Notes: generated by a model not told the origin, from the letters alone. A DNA stretch of 64,000 bases from Apostichopus japonicus (GCF_037975245.1 NC_092582.1:12175577-12239576); one strand, 5' to 3'; counted from the stretch's first letter, positions 35,850 to 47,331 are shown. Translations and numbers: made by a program.

Positions 35850-36700
35850 GCACACTCCCTCCTTCGGTCAAGTTCCTCCACCTAAATATCAACAGTATCC
35901 TTCCAAAATTAAGCCTCCTACTTACTATATTCGCCAACCACTCCCCGGATATCATTTCTTTAAACTAAACTAAATACAAATTCCCACCTTAGCATCCCTG
36001 GTTACCAAACTTTCAGACACGATATCTCTCGATATATGGTTTGAGTACTTATTGCTGAAAAAAACAACCTCAAAGCCACCCTCCTCCCAAACAAACCCAA
36101 ACAATTGAAAATGTACTCGAAAGAGACAATAAACCTCTCCACATTATTAGCTATTATAGTCCCCAAATGAGCCCATATCCACAATCAAAAACAGTTCTAA
36201 TAAAAATACAATACTACTAGGAGATTTAAATGCCCACCACATCATTTTTGGTAGCACCAAAATATCTGAAAAAGGCATATCCCTCTTAGAAATATGTGAT
36301 AAACACAACTTAACAATAATTAACCAAAATACCAAAACTAGGATAAACCCAATAAACAATAATACTGAACTACTTGACTATACGCCATAACCTCAAACCA
36401 CCTTGCAACTAAAACTCATTCGATTCAAATCCTAGAAGATGACCTAATCAGTGACCATTTTCCACTCCTTTTTGAGCTAGACATAAACCTCAGTCGCATC
36501 CAAAATAACGAATTAACGTATAATTACAATAAAGCAGACTGGACATCATTTAAAAAGGGATCATAACAAACAACACTATTGCCAATTACCACAACAACAA
36601 GCTAAATTACATCGGCATATATTGTGACAGCATTGCCCAACATATCTTTAATACCTTCAAAAAACACTGCCCCTTAAAAACAAAACAGAAATCCAAAACT
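35850..36700 (+). pseudogene. LINE endonuclease region
   Basis: Scattered frames show FLHLNINSILPKL, LLGDLNAHH and ISLLEICDKHNLTIINQ, the N, GDxNAHH and C-proximal boxes of the LINE exonuclease-endonuclease fold. Frame changes separate each box. It would nick the genomic target if intact. Confidence 0.75.
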
Positions 36701-37099
36701 AAATAGGAATATTCTTACAGTAAATAAATCAGACGTCGACTACATAGAACCTATATGATCTCCCCAGATCCAACTCTAAAAACCTAAATTAACCAACTTG
36801 AAAAACAAATAAATAGACAAATATCGGCGGTCGACCAAAACCGAGTCCAAAACAAATGCGATTCAATCATTAATGACAAAAACCCAAAACACTTTTGGAA
36901 AAATTAAAGAAATATCGAAAACCCATTACAACCCAAACACAGGTAATACAGACGAATGCCTTAGAGATAAAGTAGGTAACCTCATCACAAAAACTTAAGA
37001 CCAAATAAAGCTTAGTGAATCATACTTGAAAACTATATTCAATATCTTAGATGGCCCTCCATACGATAACAGATTCCAACACAAAATAAACCGTACAAT

Positions 37100-38610
37100 T
37101 ATCTGTAATGCAACCAGCTTTATCCCCAACTTCTAAGGATGTCTCAACAAAAACATCCCTCTACTCAAAGAAATAGATATAAATGATTGGTATAGTGCCA
37201 CTGAATATGCAAAAATGCCTACTCCCCTGGTCTTGACAACATAAATGACCTAATGGTAAAAGATTCCCCTCCGTGGGCCTCCGATATTCATTAACTCTCA
37301 TATTTTCCCATTATTTAACAAACTCCTTAGACTGGGTCATTTCCCAACCCTGTGGACATCCGCCAAAATGATTTTAATACCGAAACTAAGTAAAGACACA
37401 CCAAAATTCAAAACTATCAACCAATTAGTCTCCTACCAGCCTTAGGTAAGATTTTCGAAAGAATTATAGATAACCGCACCAGAAACCACCTTGAGCAAAT
37501 TAATCACTTTGCCCGTATCAATCAGGCTAATTCCGGGCACACAAATCTACAATAAACCAAACTTTCCACCTTTCCAAAGAAATTCGCATCGGCTTCATAA
37601 AAAAACATGATACCACTGCCCTCTTCCTTGATGCCAAAAAGGAGTTCGACAAAACTTGGCACAACGGCATAAGAATTTAACTACTTAACTTTAATCTCCC
37701 CTCCAATTACACCAGACTTCTTTCCTCTTTCCTTAGTGAGCGCAATGCCAAAATATGCTACAAAAACCAACAATCAAAACCTTTTCCACTTGGTGCAGGT
37801 ACTCCACAGGGCGCTGTTTTCAGCCCCCTCCCCTGCACCCTATATGTTAATGATTTGAACATCCCCCCTCTATCTAAATGCAACTATAGTCAGTACACTG
37901 ACGACATAGCCATTTGGAGCACCAGTAAAAATTTCTATATGACGGAACTAAATATTAAAAGAGCAATTACACATCTCGAAAAGTGGTGCTCGATGTGGAG
38001 AACAAAAATATATCCCTCAATATCTAACCTAGCCAATTTCTCCATAATAAACTCAAAATACCATAACCATATTGCCAAAATGAATCTTTTCAACACCTCA
38101 ATCACTGCTACTCCTAATGCAACCTTCCTTGGTACCACTTTCGATAGCAAATTATCGTTTAATCTACTTTGTAACAGAACTGCAGGACGCTGCTGGTTCC
38201 AACTTAAATCCATTCAAATCCTCTCACACAAATATAACTTCCCTCCGAAAACCATTATCCAAATCTATAAATCCAAAGTAAAAATGATTCTCAGTTACGG
38301 GAGCATCTCCCTGCTTACCATCTCTAATCCCAATAAACAAATTTTAAACAGAATCCACACCACAGCTTATCGACTCGCACTCAAAATCCCTACCTATATT
38401 GCTACTTTGTACGTTCTCCGTGCAGGAAACACAAAATCTACTTTCACCCGACTTGAAGAATTCAACACCAAGTTATACAAAAACAACCTCGAGAACGACC
38501 CTTTGATTGAAGACCTCCCCCTGAAATACAAAGTCGCAACAACTCACTACCCCAAAACCAAACCCTTTCTGTATTCACAATTGTTACTACTTAAAGTCTC
38601 ATTCCATTAA
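37100..38610 (+). pseudogene. LINE reverse transcriptase and C-terminal domain
   Basis: Broken frames give FLDAKKEFDKTWHNG (block 3) and GTPQGAVFSPLPCTLYVNDL (block 4), then the last 251 codons (37855-38610) remain open with the catalytic box as YTDDIAIW, FLGTTFDSKLSF and the jockey-type thumb (YKSKVKMILSYGSI). The long intact 3' frame contrasts with the shattered 5' half. The family is jockey-like by the TDDIAIW box and the G-x-PQG-x-VxSP block. Confidence 0.85.
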
Positions 38611-39044
38611 AAAAATCCTTTCCTAAATGGTTCTAGGCCCAAGTATACTTATATATACAGATTATATTGTTACCAAACAATAGAAACCACAACCACTCCC
38701 TACCCAAACAATAGAAACCACTCCGTCTCCACAATTCTCAGTACTTAAAAAATTCCTCTCCTTTAGAAATCCCTCCCTAAGTGACTCTTTGACTCTGACC
38801 TCGGGTATGATTATGGCTATCCTGTCCAATGTAAATATATAAGACTTCATTTACCAGCAATTCCCTGACTGAACATAGACAACCTTTCCAAGAAAAAAAA
38901 AAAAAAAAATGTCTATTCTATAAAAACAAACTTATTATCCCCCGTAGGACCTCTCGCCAGGTCGACCAGGGGTTAAACTCCTTTTGATTTGATATCAACA
39001 ACAACAAAGACAAAACTTTTACTCAAATTAAAAAAAAAAGGTAA

Positions 39045-39215
39045 CTAATTTCATTTATTTCATTTCATTTATTGATTTTTGTTCTATTTTAACATAAGTA
39101 TGACATATGACATAGAAGGAGATAAGAAACAAAACTTGTGAAAGGAAGTGTATTAAAAAACTCTATAGGGCTTGTCGGGTAGTGACACTCCCTAAAAACT
39201 CCCTAAACTCTAAAC
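39045..39215 (-). mobile_element. LINE 3' tail fragment
   Basis: TTTCATTTATTTCATTTCAT repeats followed by aaaggaagtg...gacactccct resemble the terminal repeat and 3' untranslated tail of the minus-strand LINE at 7620-7730. Similarity is partial, so this is an older or different subfamily. Confidence 0.35.
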
Positions 39216-39261
39216 TCCCTAAAGACATCATGATTAGATTTTGGTTTCATTTAATCAATAG

Positions 39262-39334
39262 GTAGAGGAATTGGACACTCTTGCGCAAGATATCAACGAC
39301 TTGAAGTACTCTGCTCAGGCGGCCTCCATTCTAG
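39262..39334 (+). CDS. SRP68: SRP68 penultimate coding exon
   Basis: The acceptor tcaatag and donor gtatgt bound 73 nt (24 codons plus one base) reading VEELDTLAQDINDLKYSAQAASIL. In SRP68, the 68-kDa subunit of the signal recognition particle, a segment of the form ..KYSLQAAAILD precedes the C-terminal region that binds SRP72. The extra base joins the next exon at a GAT codon, giving ASILDSNE, which preserves the expected junction. Upstream exons of the gene were not recognised; a LINE occupies 34.4-39.0 kb directly upstream. Confidence 0.85.
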
Positions 39335-40526
39335 GTATGTACTTAATAATAATATAATAATAATAATAATCAATGTACTGTGTTTGGAAAGAAACTTTTT
39401 GCTGCTTTGGATGAAGATTAAGGATTCTTGTTTTTCAAAAGGCAAAATGCAAGATGGACTATATATGAAAGGATGAATACCAAAACTTTAAGAAAAGAAA
39501 TTGGGTGGGGGGGGAGGGGGAATCAGGCAGAGACCATCATGTTACTACCCTGTTAATTTTGTGTAGGACGCTGGTTAATTTAAAAGGAAGAAATCCTTTA
39601 GTACCCTTGAGTTTCTGAAAGGTTTCTTCTTTGGGATAACAGTGGAGAGACATATCGATGTTCTCTTTTGGGTCTGATCGTCAGGAAAATGCAGATTAAA
39701 CTGCCGTGTCCATTTGGAACCTTGGAATTGAACCCTGCTACTGGAACAAATGTATTCCATCAGAGCATAGACAATGATTCAGAGAAATATGGCCTTTATA
39801 TTAATAATCTGTTGTTTTCTTTCCCAAATTTTTCTCTTTGGTTAAACAATGAGTGAAAAGATTCATTCGGTTGGAAGCAGCACCGCCCCTTTTCACACCT
39901 TTTTTTTTTGGGGGGGGGGGGGAAGAGACCTATTAGCCCTTAGGGTCTGAAAATATTACAATAGGATTATTGTGGTGGACAGGACAGACAACAGTTATTT
40001 TTGCTTGTAGCTGAATGTATGATGTTCAGGGATCACAAGGAAGTATCAAAAGCCTGATCAAAACTGCCGTCTTTTGTACTATCAAAATTTGTCAGAATAA
40101 AGAAATTGAAAGCCAAAATATAAAGAGTTTATCTGGCCTTGTAGACTGCGATTGAACCAGTCTCTGTCATCTACAAATAATAGAAAGTGGGTATCCATTT
40201 CTGTTTGTGACAGCAATAACAAAAAATGACTGCAAATTAACAAGTTTTTGTAAACTTTCTCTATTCAGGGATTTGAATCCCAAATTCCACTCGAATATAC
40301 CCCCCCCCCCACTTATGAACTGTCACGTAGCTCAAGGTGACAAACTTACTACAAAGATGAGAATAGGCCTTAGGTGGTTCCTAATTCAATGACATTTCTC
40401 ACAGTTAATTGAATTGACTTCCCCCACCCTCCGGATTATCCTCACCCATAGAAAATACCCTCCACCCAAGAATACATAAAAAAAAAACCATGGCTTACCA
40501 AGAACCTCTCTGCGTTCATTTTTCAG

Positions 40527-40825
40527 ATTCCAATGAACCTTTCATCAGCAAAGGAATGGCGCAACTCGGTCTGAAGGACAATCGACCGCTGGCGGAATGG
40601 CTTGACCGGTACAACGCCAACCAGCCGGACCTGGCCGCCAAGCCCAACTTCACCACATTTCCACTGGACTTTAAGCCGTCACCGTGCAAACCGCTCTTCT
40701 TTGACATAGCTCTGAACCATATAGAGTTACCCTCCTTGGATGAGAAACTGGAACAGAATAAATCGTCCCCGCAGGGGGGTCTGGGTGGGTTCCTGCGTGG
40801 ATGGTGGAGCGGGGGTGAAAAGTAA
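40527..40825 (+). CDS. SRP68: SRP68 last coding exon
   Basis: After the acceptor tcatttttcag the frame continues DSNEPFISKG, KDNRPLAEWLDRYN, then FKPSPCKPLFFDIALNH and LPSLDEKLEQ, and ends in a glycine/tryptophan-rich GGLGGFLRGWW tail before a TAA. The CKPLFFD-x-ALNH and EDKLEQ-like motifs are diagnostic of the SRP68 C-terminus, which in the particle works with SRP72 in targeting secretory ribosomes to the endoplasmic reticulum. The 99 codons are intact and more GC-rich than their surroundings. No AATAAA lies close after the stop; the first good one I see is near 41678. Confidence 0.93.
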
Positions 40826-40899
40826 CTCTCGATTTGCCACGATGTCGGAAAAAGGATTTCGGAAAAAGGTCTTTTGTATACATAAGCCGGTAGTATTTG

Positions 40900-42355
40900 G
40901 GAGGGCTCTCACTCTTCTCCTGCATGTGCTATAATCATCTTTTATTTAAGTTTTATTTGATTTTATTTCTTTTTAGTATAGAAAACTACACCTTGTTGCA
41001 ATGCAAACACCTCTGTGTTTGCATTGCAACAAAGGAAGGCCAAAAAGAATAACACTCACTTTTTTAACCAAACAAAATTTGAAGAATATTCAAAATGGGA
41101 ATTGGAATTTTATATATTTTGGATTTGGTGTTTGTGTGTTTATCTTGTTTATCTTGTTTAGAGAAAAAGAAGAAAAAAACAGCATCTTTATTTGATGGGG
41201 TTTTAAAAATGGGTTTCGGTTGTTGATTTCTTGGTCTACAAACATTGTGGTGCTTGACTGACTGACACTTTATGGGGGCATGATAAGGTGACTGAATTTA
41301 ATATTGGCAGGAGTTATGGATGGTAGTTGGAAGGACCAGGGGTGGGGTGGGGGGTGGTGAGGCAAAGGATAGAGAAGGAGAAATGAAAGTGAAGAGGGAG
41401 AATCTTTGAATTGAATTTTCAGTTTGCAGTAGCACAGGTTTGCTGCATGATAAGGCTATATTTAAAGAAACTTTCAATAATGCACTCTTCGTGTATATAA
41501 TTTGGGGTGTGGTAGTCGGAGCGGGGGGGGGGGGGGTGATTGAGACAGCAATGAAAGGGAGCAACCTTTCCACATATATGTTGTTTTTGCTATGGTAGTA
41601 CCGTTTCCTTTTTCAAACTGGAGGGCAAAAAATGTAAAAATTGAGTTATCTAAAATTAATTCAAAATCAGGTTTAGTTAATAAATGAAAGTTAAAGACAA
41701 TTTTATTGATGGTAGCAGGGGCGCCATGGTATTGTAAACTGAATCAGCAATCAGCCATGGAAGGCCAACTCCTTTTTGTTGGGAACTTGTCGTCAAGCAA
41801 ACCTATGGATTCAAGCCCTATCTGGCTAAAGTAAGATGGGGTTATTATTTTTATCTAGGAGAAATCAATTCTTTTTCCCCTCATGTTGAAATGGTCTTCC
41901 AAATGTTTAAAAAAAAATGTCCAAAAAGAATGTACTGGTGTGAATTGGATAGCTACCTGGTGTGAAGAAAAAAGGCCATAGGCTTATCCCATATGTACAT
42001 GTGACTGCTTAGTATCATTAAATAACTGCCCTCCAGGCTGATATTATAAATAATAGAAACATTATAGAAACTAACTGTCTGTTGTCACCCAACCATCTCA
42101 ATAGTAGATGCAGGTATCACTAAGAATGTTTATGAAATATGTATTGCATGTTTTGATTAGTATTTGCATAATAATTTGATGAGGGATAACCTGTTTCTGG
42201 ACAGGTAGTTGAAGGGTATTAACTGTGGTGGGAGGGATGAAGGTATATCCTGTCCATGAACTGATTTGTCATTAAAAAAAAGAAGTTATTTCAAAGTATC
42301 ATTCTTTTTTTTCCTTTTTTTCTTCCTTTTACATGAGTATTGTAAAAGGAAAAGC
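40900..42355. other. No supported gene (SRP68 3' region)
   Basis: Contains the presumed SRP68 3' untranslated region. A perfect short hairpin occurs at about 41000-41030 (gcaatgcaaacac...gtgtttgcattgc), followed by G-rich runs at 41341 and 41523. No other gene. Confidence 0.4.
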
Positions 42356-42357
42356 AA

Positions 42358-42436
42358 AGATTGAGTTTGAGCCAGGGACCTTGAGATGCAAAAGCAAAAG
42401 TCTTTACCACTAGACCATTAGGTGGGCCTCTGGTTT
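42358..42436 (-). repeat. tRNA-like sequence (SINE head or tRNA pseudogene)
   Basis: On the minus strand TGGTCTAGTGGTAAAGAC resembles an RNA polymerase III A box with a D-stem (GTCT/AGAC), and GGCTCAAACTC resembles a B box about 35 bases later. The anticodon and T stems do not pair well, so it is not a working tRNA gene. Confidence 0.5.
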
Positions 42437-42521
42437 CTAAAGCTTTACAAATATTTAAAGATCCTGCTGTTTTTTTGTAAAAACATTTTCTCCACTACTC
42501 CCTCACCCCCGATTAGCTAGT

Positions 42522-42800
42522 CAGGGGGAGGGGTGGCGGCGAACTCACCTTGTCCGCGTTGAACCTTGTCAGGGGGAGGGGTGGCGGCGAACTCACCTTG
42601 TCCGCGTTGAACCTTGTCAGGGGGAGGGGTGGCGGCGAACTCACCTTGTCCGCGTTGAACCTTGTCAGGGGGAGGGGTGGCGGCGAACTCACCTTGTCCG
42701 CGTTGAACCTTGTCAGGGGGAGGGGTGGCGGCGAACTCCACTTGTCCGCGCCTTTACCTTGTCAGGGGGAGGGGGCGGCGACCTCACCTTGTCCGCACCC
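42522..42800. repeat. 48-bp minisatellite, five to six copies
   Basis: Units share CAGGGGGAGGGGTGGCGGCG and CTCACCTTGTCCGCG, with starts 48 bases apart (42571, 42619, and so on). The length is a multiple of three, so frames stay open on both strands (16-residue repeats). This explains the 217-codon plus-strand frame here and argues against a real protein. Confidence 0.9.
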
Positions 42801-43106
42801 TCACCCCCTCTCATCCTCCCCCCTCTCACCTGTCACCCTCGGTACTCACCTTGTCCACCTGCCAGGAGGAGGGGGACCGCCCGCCTTCGGGATTCACCTT
42901 ATCCACTTGTCAGAACTCCTTTTGCGAATACTCACCTGGGGCTTGAACCGATGCAATCCAAACCAATCGCTTACTGAACGATGGAATAACCAATTACACC
43001 ATTTCGGTTCCCTCTGGAAAAACTTCGTTTCTTATATTTATACTTCCACTCCCTCCAAAGAACAGAAAAGTAAAAGGCTCTGTCTAGACATTAACCGCAG
43101 ACATGA

Positions 43107-43192
43107 TGCTCTGTCTGGGAATCGAACCGGAGACATGGAGTTTGTCTGTGTCTCTCCAGTCCAGAGCACTACCAACTGCGCCACTAGAACTG
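43107..43192 (-). repeat. tRNA-like sequence, copy 1
   Basis: The minus strand reads TGGCGCAGTTGGTAG (A box) and GGTTCGATTCC (B box), both near the pol III consensus, about 50 bases apart. The acceptor stem does not close. Copy 2 lies 150 bases to the right and lacks an internal CTCTCC-type insertion. Confidence 0.6.
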
Positions 43193-43269
43193 TTGAGAAT
43201 TAATGCTCGTTTCTAATATTTAAACTTCAAAGTCCAGAATGGAAGAAGGAAAAGAAAAGAAAATCAAAA

Positions 43270-43346
43270 TGCTCTCTCTGGGAATCGAACCTGAGACATG
43301 GAGTTTGTCAGTCCAGAGCACTACCAACTGCGCCACTAGAACTGTT
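43270..43346 (-). repeat. tRNA-like sequence, copy 2
   Basis: Same A and B boxes as copy 1 with a shorter middle. Both copies have the same 50-bp flank on their minus-strand 5' side (gttgagaattaatgctcg on the plus strand), so the unit was tandemly duplicated. It could be a tRNA-derived SINE head. Confidence 0.6.
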
Positions 43347-43398
43347 GAGAATTAATGCTCGTTTCTAATATTTAAACTTCAAAGTCCAGATTTATGAC

Positions 43399-44531
43399 TT
43401 ATGAAAAAAATAGAAATCATATAAACAAAAAGCCTTTTCCGGTCACTCGGTCAGATAATTACACGAAATAAGTGTATAACAAAGACAAGGGTGTCTTCTA
43501 CTCCACGTCTAATTTTAATTTCGATGGGTGCTTCAGAGAGGACAAGAGAGGGGCCTTAAAAGAGGGGGTTTTCCAAATTGTGCACTTATAAAGAACACGT
43601 ATTTCTATCGGGTCCTTTGAGACCACGTATCTCCCGAACGGAAGCAGATATGGACCTGGGAGTTGCAGATTTGGGCTCCTGAGCATCGGTTACCCCCTGT
43701 CACGTCATATGGGCGAAATCGATTTGGGGTCAATTTTTGGCAATTTTTATTTGCGACAAAAATAGGTTTTTTGTCTGAAAAGTTTAAAAAGTACTTCTTT
43801 TTGATACCCAATTCCAAAATAAACTTCAGATTCGTAATCAGCGTGTCGCGAACTACCAGAAAAGATACACATTTATCGAATTTGCGACAACAAGTTTTTG
43901 CACCTCAAACTTGAAAAAGTAAGACCGAAAAACTTTTACGACGAACAAAGGATTAAAATCTTTTGTTGCCCCTAAAAGTTTTTCCGTTTTCTATTGTTCC
44001 TCTGAAAAGTTGCAAACTGAGCGAAATAAAAGGGCGCTCGACGCATCTTGCCAGTGATACGTGATTTCAAAGCAGTCAAATCAAACCTTTGTTTGTCATA
44101 TTGAGTTTTATCTTGACATTTATGAATAAATGGGTCAAATTTTGGCATAAATTTTGGAAAAAACTGCTTACGGTTTTTAAAGGTGAAAAAACTTTTTGTC
44201 GCAAAGGCGATAAATGTGTATCTTTTCTGGTAGTTCGCGACACGCTGATTACGAATCTGAAGTTTATTTTGGAATTGGGTGCTGTGTGGGGGCGTGCAGG
44301 GGAAAAAAATGATTTGTGATTTATGAAAAAAATAGAAATCATATAAACAAAAAGCCTTTCCCGGTCAGATAATTACACGAAATTAGTGTATAACAAAGAC
44401 AAGGGTGTCTTCTATTCCACGTCTAATTTTAATGTCGATGGGTGTTTCAGAGAGGACAAGAGGGGGCTGAAAAGAGGGGTTTTTCAAAATTGTGCACTTA
44501 TAAAGAACACGTATTTCTATCGGGTCATTTG
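43399..44531. repeat. Direct-repeat block with inner inverted repeat
   Basis: About 210 bases starting TTATGAAAAAAATAG occur at 43399-43620 and again at 44321-44531, 922 bases apart. Between them, about 100 bases (aataaacttcagattcg, cgcgaactaccagaa) at 43807-43920 return inverted at 44175-44282. Part of the inner segment (tattgttcctctgaa, cgcatcttgccagt) is found once more at 48900-49050. This looks like a non-autonomous element flanked by short terminal direct repeats, but no coding part supports a class. Confidence 0.55.
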
Positions 44532-44865
44532 CAGTGGCGGAGCTAAGGGTATTGGTCGAGGGGGGCGAGAATGGTCTGTAGGGGCGCTTTCGAAACTATC
44601 TAAGCGGAGCGCCACCACGGGTTTGGCGCGGAGCGTACCGAAAATTTTGAATAAAGATGCTCCTTAGATCGGCGGAAATGACACTTTCCGGGCCTTGCTA
44701 ATTTGCAGATAAAGGATAAATGTCAATAGGTAGATGAGAGCGCAATAAAAACGTCAATAATAGCATATAAAGTGGTAAAATGCTAAAAAAGGGCGCCAGC
44801 AGTCCATTTGAGTCTGTCAGGGGGGGGGGTATCCGCCCCCTGACTGTATGGACGCTCCGCCACTG
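44532..44865. mobile_element. hAT-like MITE with CAGTGGCGGAGC ends
   Basis: The ends are CAGTGGCGGAGC and the exact complement GCTCCGCCACTG, with the body words TATCTAAGCGGAGCGCCACC and GCGTACCGAAAATTTT. Flanking 8-mers do not match, so the flank was rearranged or the copy is chimeric. A relative lies at 46313-46696. Confidence 0.65.
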
Positions 44866-44964
44866 CCAGATAGACCACCCCCTCCCCCCCATGGTACGCC
44901 ATTTGACGAAAGAATAACACACCCTCAATGCAACCTATACCTAATGGACACTTTCGTGGTATGA

Positions 44965-45364
44965 TTATAGGCCCCCAAATGAGCCCATATCCAGCATAGC
45001 ATATATATGTTCTAATAAAAATACAAAACTCCTAGTAATTGCCCACATTATTTTTTCTGAAAAAGGCAAATCTCTTAGAAATATGTGATAAATACAACTT
45101 AACGATAATTAGCCAAAGTACCAATCCTAGGATAAACCCAATAAACAATATTACAGAACTACTTGACTACCCATGTAACCTCAAATCACCTCGCAACTTA
45201 AACACATTCGATACAAATCCTAGAAGATGACTAAATCAGTGACAATTTTTCCACTCGTTTTTGAGCTAGACATAAACCTCAACCGCATACCAAATAACGA
45301 AGTGACGTATAATTACAATAAAACAGACTCCCAAAATACAACAACCAGAACAACGAGCTAAATT
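44965..45364 (+). mobile_element. Jockey-like LINE copy 2, left part
   Basis: The text follows the endonuclease region of the LINE at 36170-36610 closely (gaaatatgtgataaatac, caaataacga, aattacaataaa) up to gagctaaatt, where the hAT-like island begins. The same LINE resumes after the island. Confidence 0.8.
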
Positions 45365-45641
45365 CAGTGGCGGCGGAACCGGGGGGGGGGGGGGTAAGCG
45401 CAACACAACTACGTCTTAGGCCAATGATTTGCCTCATTTCAGCCAGTTCTCCAACATCCCCTGAAAGATATATCCTTCCAATGGTAGCACATTTCCCATG
45501 GATATATCCTTCAGGGACATGGGGGGGGGGGAGGGTAGGTGCGGAGCATTGCAGCCAGAGCATTCAAACGATATGATAATTGATTGTCTCTATCATGCCT
45601 CATCGAATATTAGTGTTTTAAATAAGAGTGTAATAACAGGC

Positions 45642-46240
45642 GCGTATCCAGGATTTTCAAACCCGGGGGGCGCGAATTACTATCTAAGCGGAGCGCCACC
45701 ATCGGTTGGCGCGCAGCGTACAAGAAAATTTCTTATTTTGATACCCCCCAGATCACCGGAAACGGCACTTCTCGGGCTTGAAATGACCAACCAGATGTAC
45801 ACTTTCTGCCTGAGAACCAAGTATTTCCTAATAGTTTTTTTTTCATCCATAACCTTTTTGAAGATTGTCAACCCGGCACACATCATGTTCGACCTGATCG
45901 CATCTCCTGTGGGTCTTTGCTTTTGTAGGTGATTCTACGTCACGGCCAACAATACCGTCAGCCCCACTTTTCAAGGTTTTAAGCCCCATATTTGTTCCGA
46001 ATTTGAAAATTCACATTTCTCGTGAATAAACTCACTTGAAAACATACCCATAATGTTGTACAAAATTTCATCTATGGACAACCAATATAGAAAAACTTCC
46101 TTGAACCCCTAACAGACTGGTCAAAATTGCACGAGTAGAGGGAAGTGTGATGCAGAATGTTGGTCAGAAATTTTCGAAAATTCAGACACAGTTAATTTAT
46201 TGGTGTACAAATATTAAAACCTGTTATAACGGCTATTATA
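45642..46240. mobile_element. Nested MITE-like repeat related to 16764-17447
   Basis: It begins CAGGCGCGTATCCAGG, and the body (gagcgccaccatcggttgg, cagatcaccgg, caaccagatg, caattgcac-type words) follows the 16764 repeat in order to about 46240. The right end is not found, so this copy is truncated within the composite island. Confidence 0.55.
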
Positions 46241-46312
46241 AAACTTGGTTGAAGGAAATGAAAAAATAGCAGATATTTCCGAAACCGAACACTATACACA
46301 TAGGCGTAGGAG

Positions 46313-46696
46313 GCGTGGCGGAGCTAGGGGTATTGGTCAGGAGGAGCGAGAATGGTCTGTAGGGGCGCTTTCAACACTATCTAAGCGGAGCGCCACCAAT
46401 GGTTGGCGCGTAGCGTACAGAAAATTTTTGAGTAAAGATACTCCCTAGATCGCCGGAAATGACCTTTTCCGGGCCTGGCTAATTTGCAGATAAACGAAGA
46501 ATAAATAGGTGTCATCTCCAAATTACACGAAGAAAATGTGACAAATGTCAATAAGTAGATGAGAGCGCAATAAAAAAGTCAATAATCTAGAATAAGTAAA
46601 AAGTGGTAAAGAGCTGAAAAACGCGCCAGCAGTCCATTTGAGTCCGTCAGGGGGGGGGGCATGCGCCCCCCTGACCGTATGGACGCTCCGCCACTG
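46313..46696. mobile_element. Nested hAT-like MITE related to 44532-44865
   Basis: It begins GTGGCGGAGCTAGGGG and ends GACGCTCCGCCACTG. The body matches the element at 44532 with a 60-base longer middle. The first bases of its left end are altered, so no duplication can be called. Confidence 0.55.
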
Positions 46697-46991
46697 CGCG
46701 GCGGGGGTGCAGCCCCTAATTCGCCATTACTAATGTAAAAGAGAGTTTTGACATAATTGGACCTCCATGCTTTTTATACATCTACATGAGACATGTCGTT
46801 GTTTACATTAGCATCCCGCGGTATACTGCGCAATTTGAACGGACCGTACGGTACATGATGGCATGCGACGGAAATTTTGGGTTATTTTTTTAGGCAAGTC
46901 GGACAGTTTTGAGGCTTTTCATCCTGAAACGCCATTTTCATGCTCACTGATATGATGTGATATCTGCTGTTTGCGTCACAAATTCGAACAG

Positions 46992-47331
46992 GCGCGTAGC
47001 GAGGAATTTGCCAAGGGAGGGCGAAGCCTGTAGGCAAATTATCTCAGCGTAGCGCCACCACAGGTTGGCGCGAAGCGTACAAGAAAATTTTGGGTACCCT
47101 TCAGCGCTGTAATGATGTCTTTGTTCCTCTTTCTCTTCCCGGTGTCTTCGCGTTTTTCTTTTACTCCCTCTTTTTCTCCTTTTTCTCTCTTTCTTCTTTT
47201 TCTTTTCTCTTCCTTCCTCTCCTCCTCTTCTTTTTTCCCCTCTTCTTTTTTCTTCTTTTTTTTTTCTCTCCTCTTTTTCTTACCCGGGGGGCGCGCGCCC
47301 CCAACGCCCCCCCCCTGGATACGCACCTGAA
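46992..47331. mobile_element. MITE-like repeat with internal polypyrimidine tract, copy 1
   Basis: Ends CAGGCGCGTAGC and TACGCACCTG. About 135 bases (47146-47281) are almost purely C and T on the plus strand. The text before the insertion (aacgccattttcatgctc, tgatatctgctgtttg) is repeated without the insertion at 49910-49977, giving an empty-site comparison. A second copy of the element ends at 53369. Confidence 0.6.

Larger units (their letters stand above)
34438..39030 (+). mobile_element. Jockey-like LINE, plus strand, nearly full length
   Basis: In order it has an ORF1 with zinc knuckles (35250-35846), an endonuclease region (about 35870-36500), a reverse transcriptase (37100-38610) and a 3' tail with an A run at 38897 and a caacaacaaag end near 39005. 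The plus strand is strikingly poor in G and T, unlike its neighbours. Frames are broken many times. A second copy of the same family lies at 44965-48852. Confidence 0.85.

Noticed and set aside
43107-43192. Functional tRNA gene
   Set aside because: A and B boxes are good but acceptor and T stems do not pair, and the unit is a duplicated repeat.
42550-43203. 217-codon plus-strand frame
   Set aside because: Its first third is the 48-bp minisatellite, which is open on both strands, and the rest shows no motif and overlaps a tRNA-like repeat.
47039-47326. K/E-rich minus-strand frame and F/S/L-rich plus-strand frames
   Set aside because: They are translations of the polypyrimidine tract in a MITE; the same pattern recurs at 53.2 kb.
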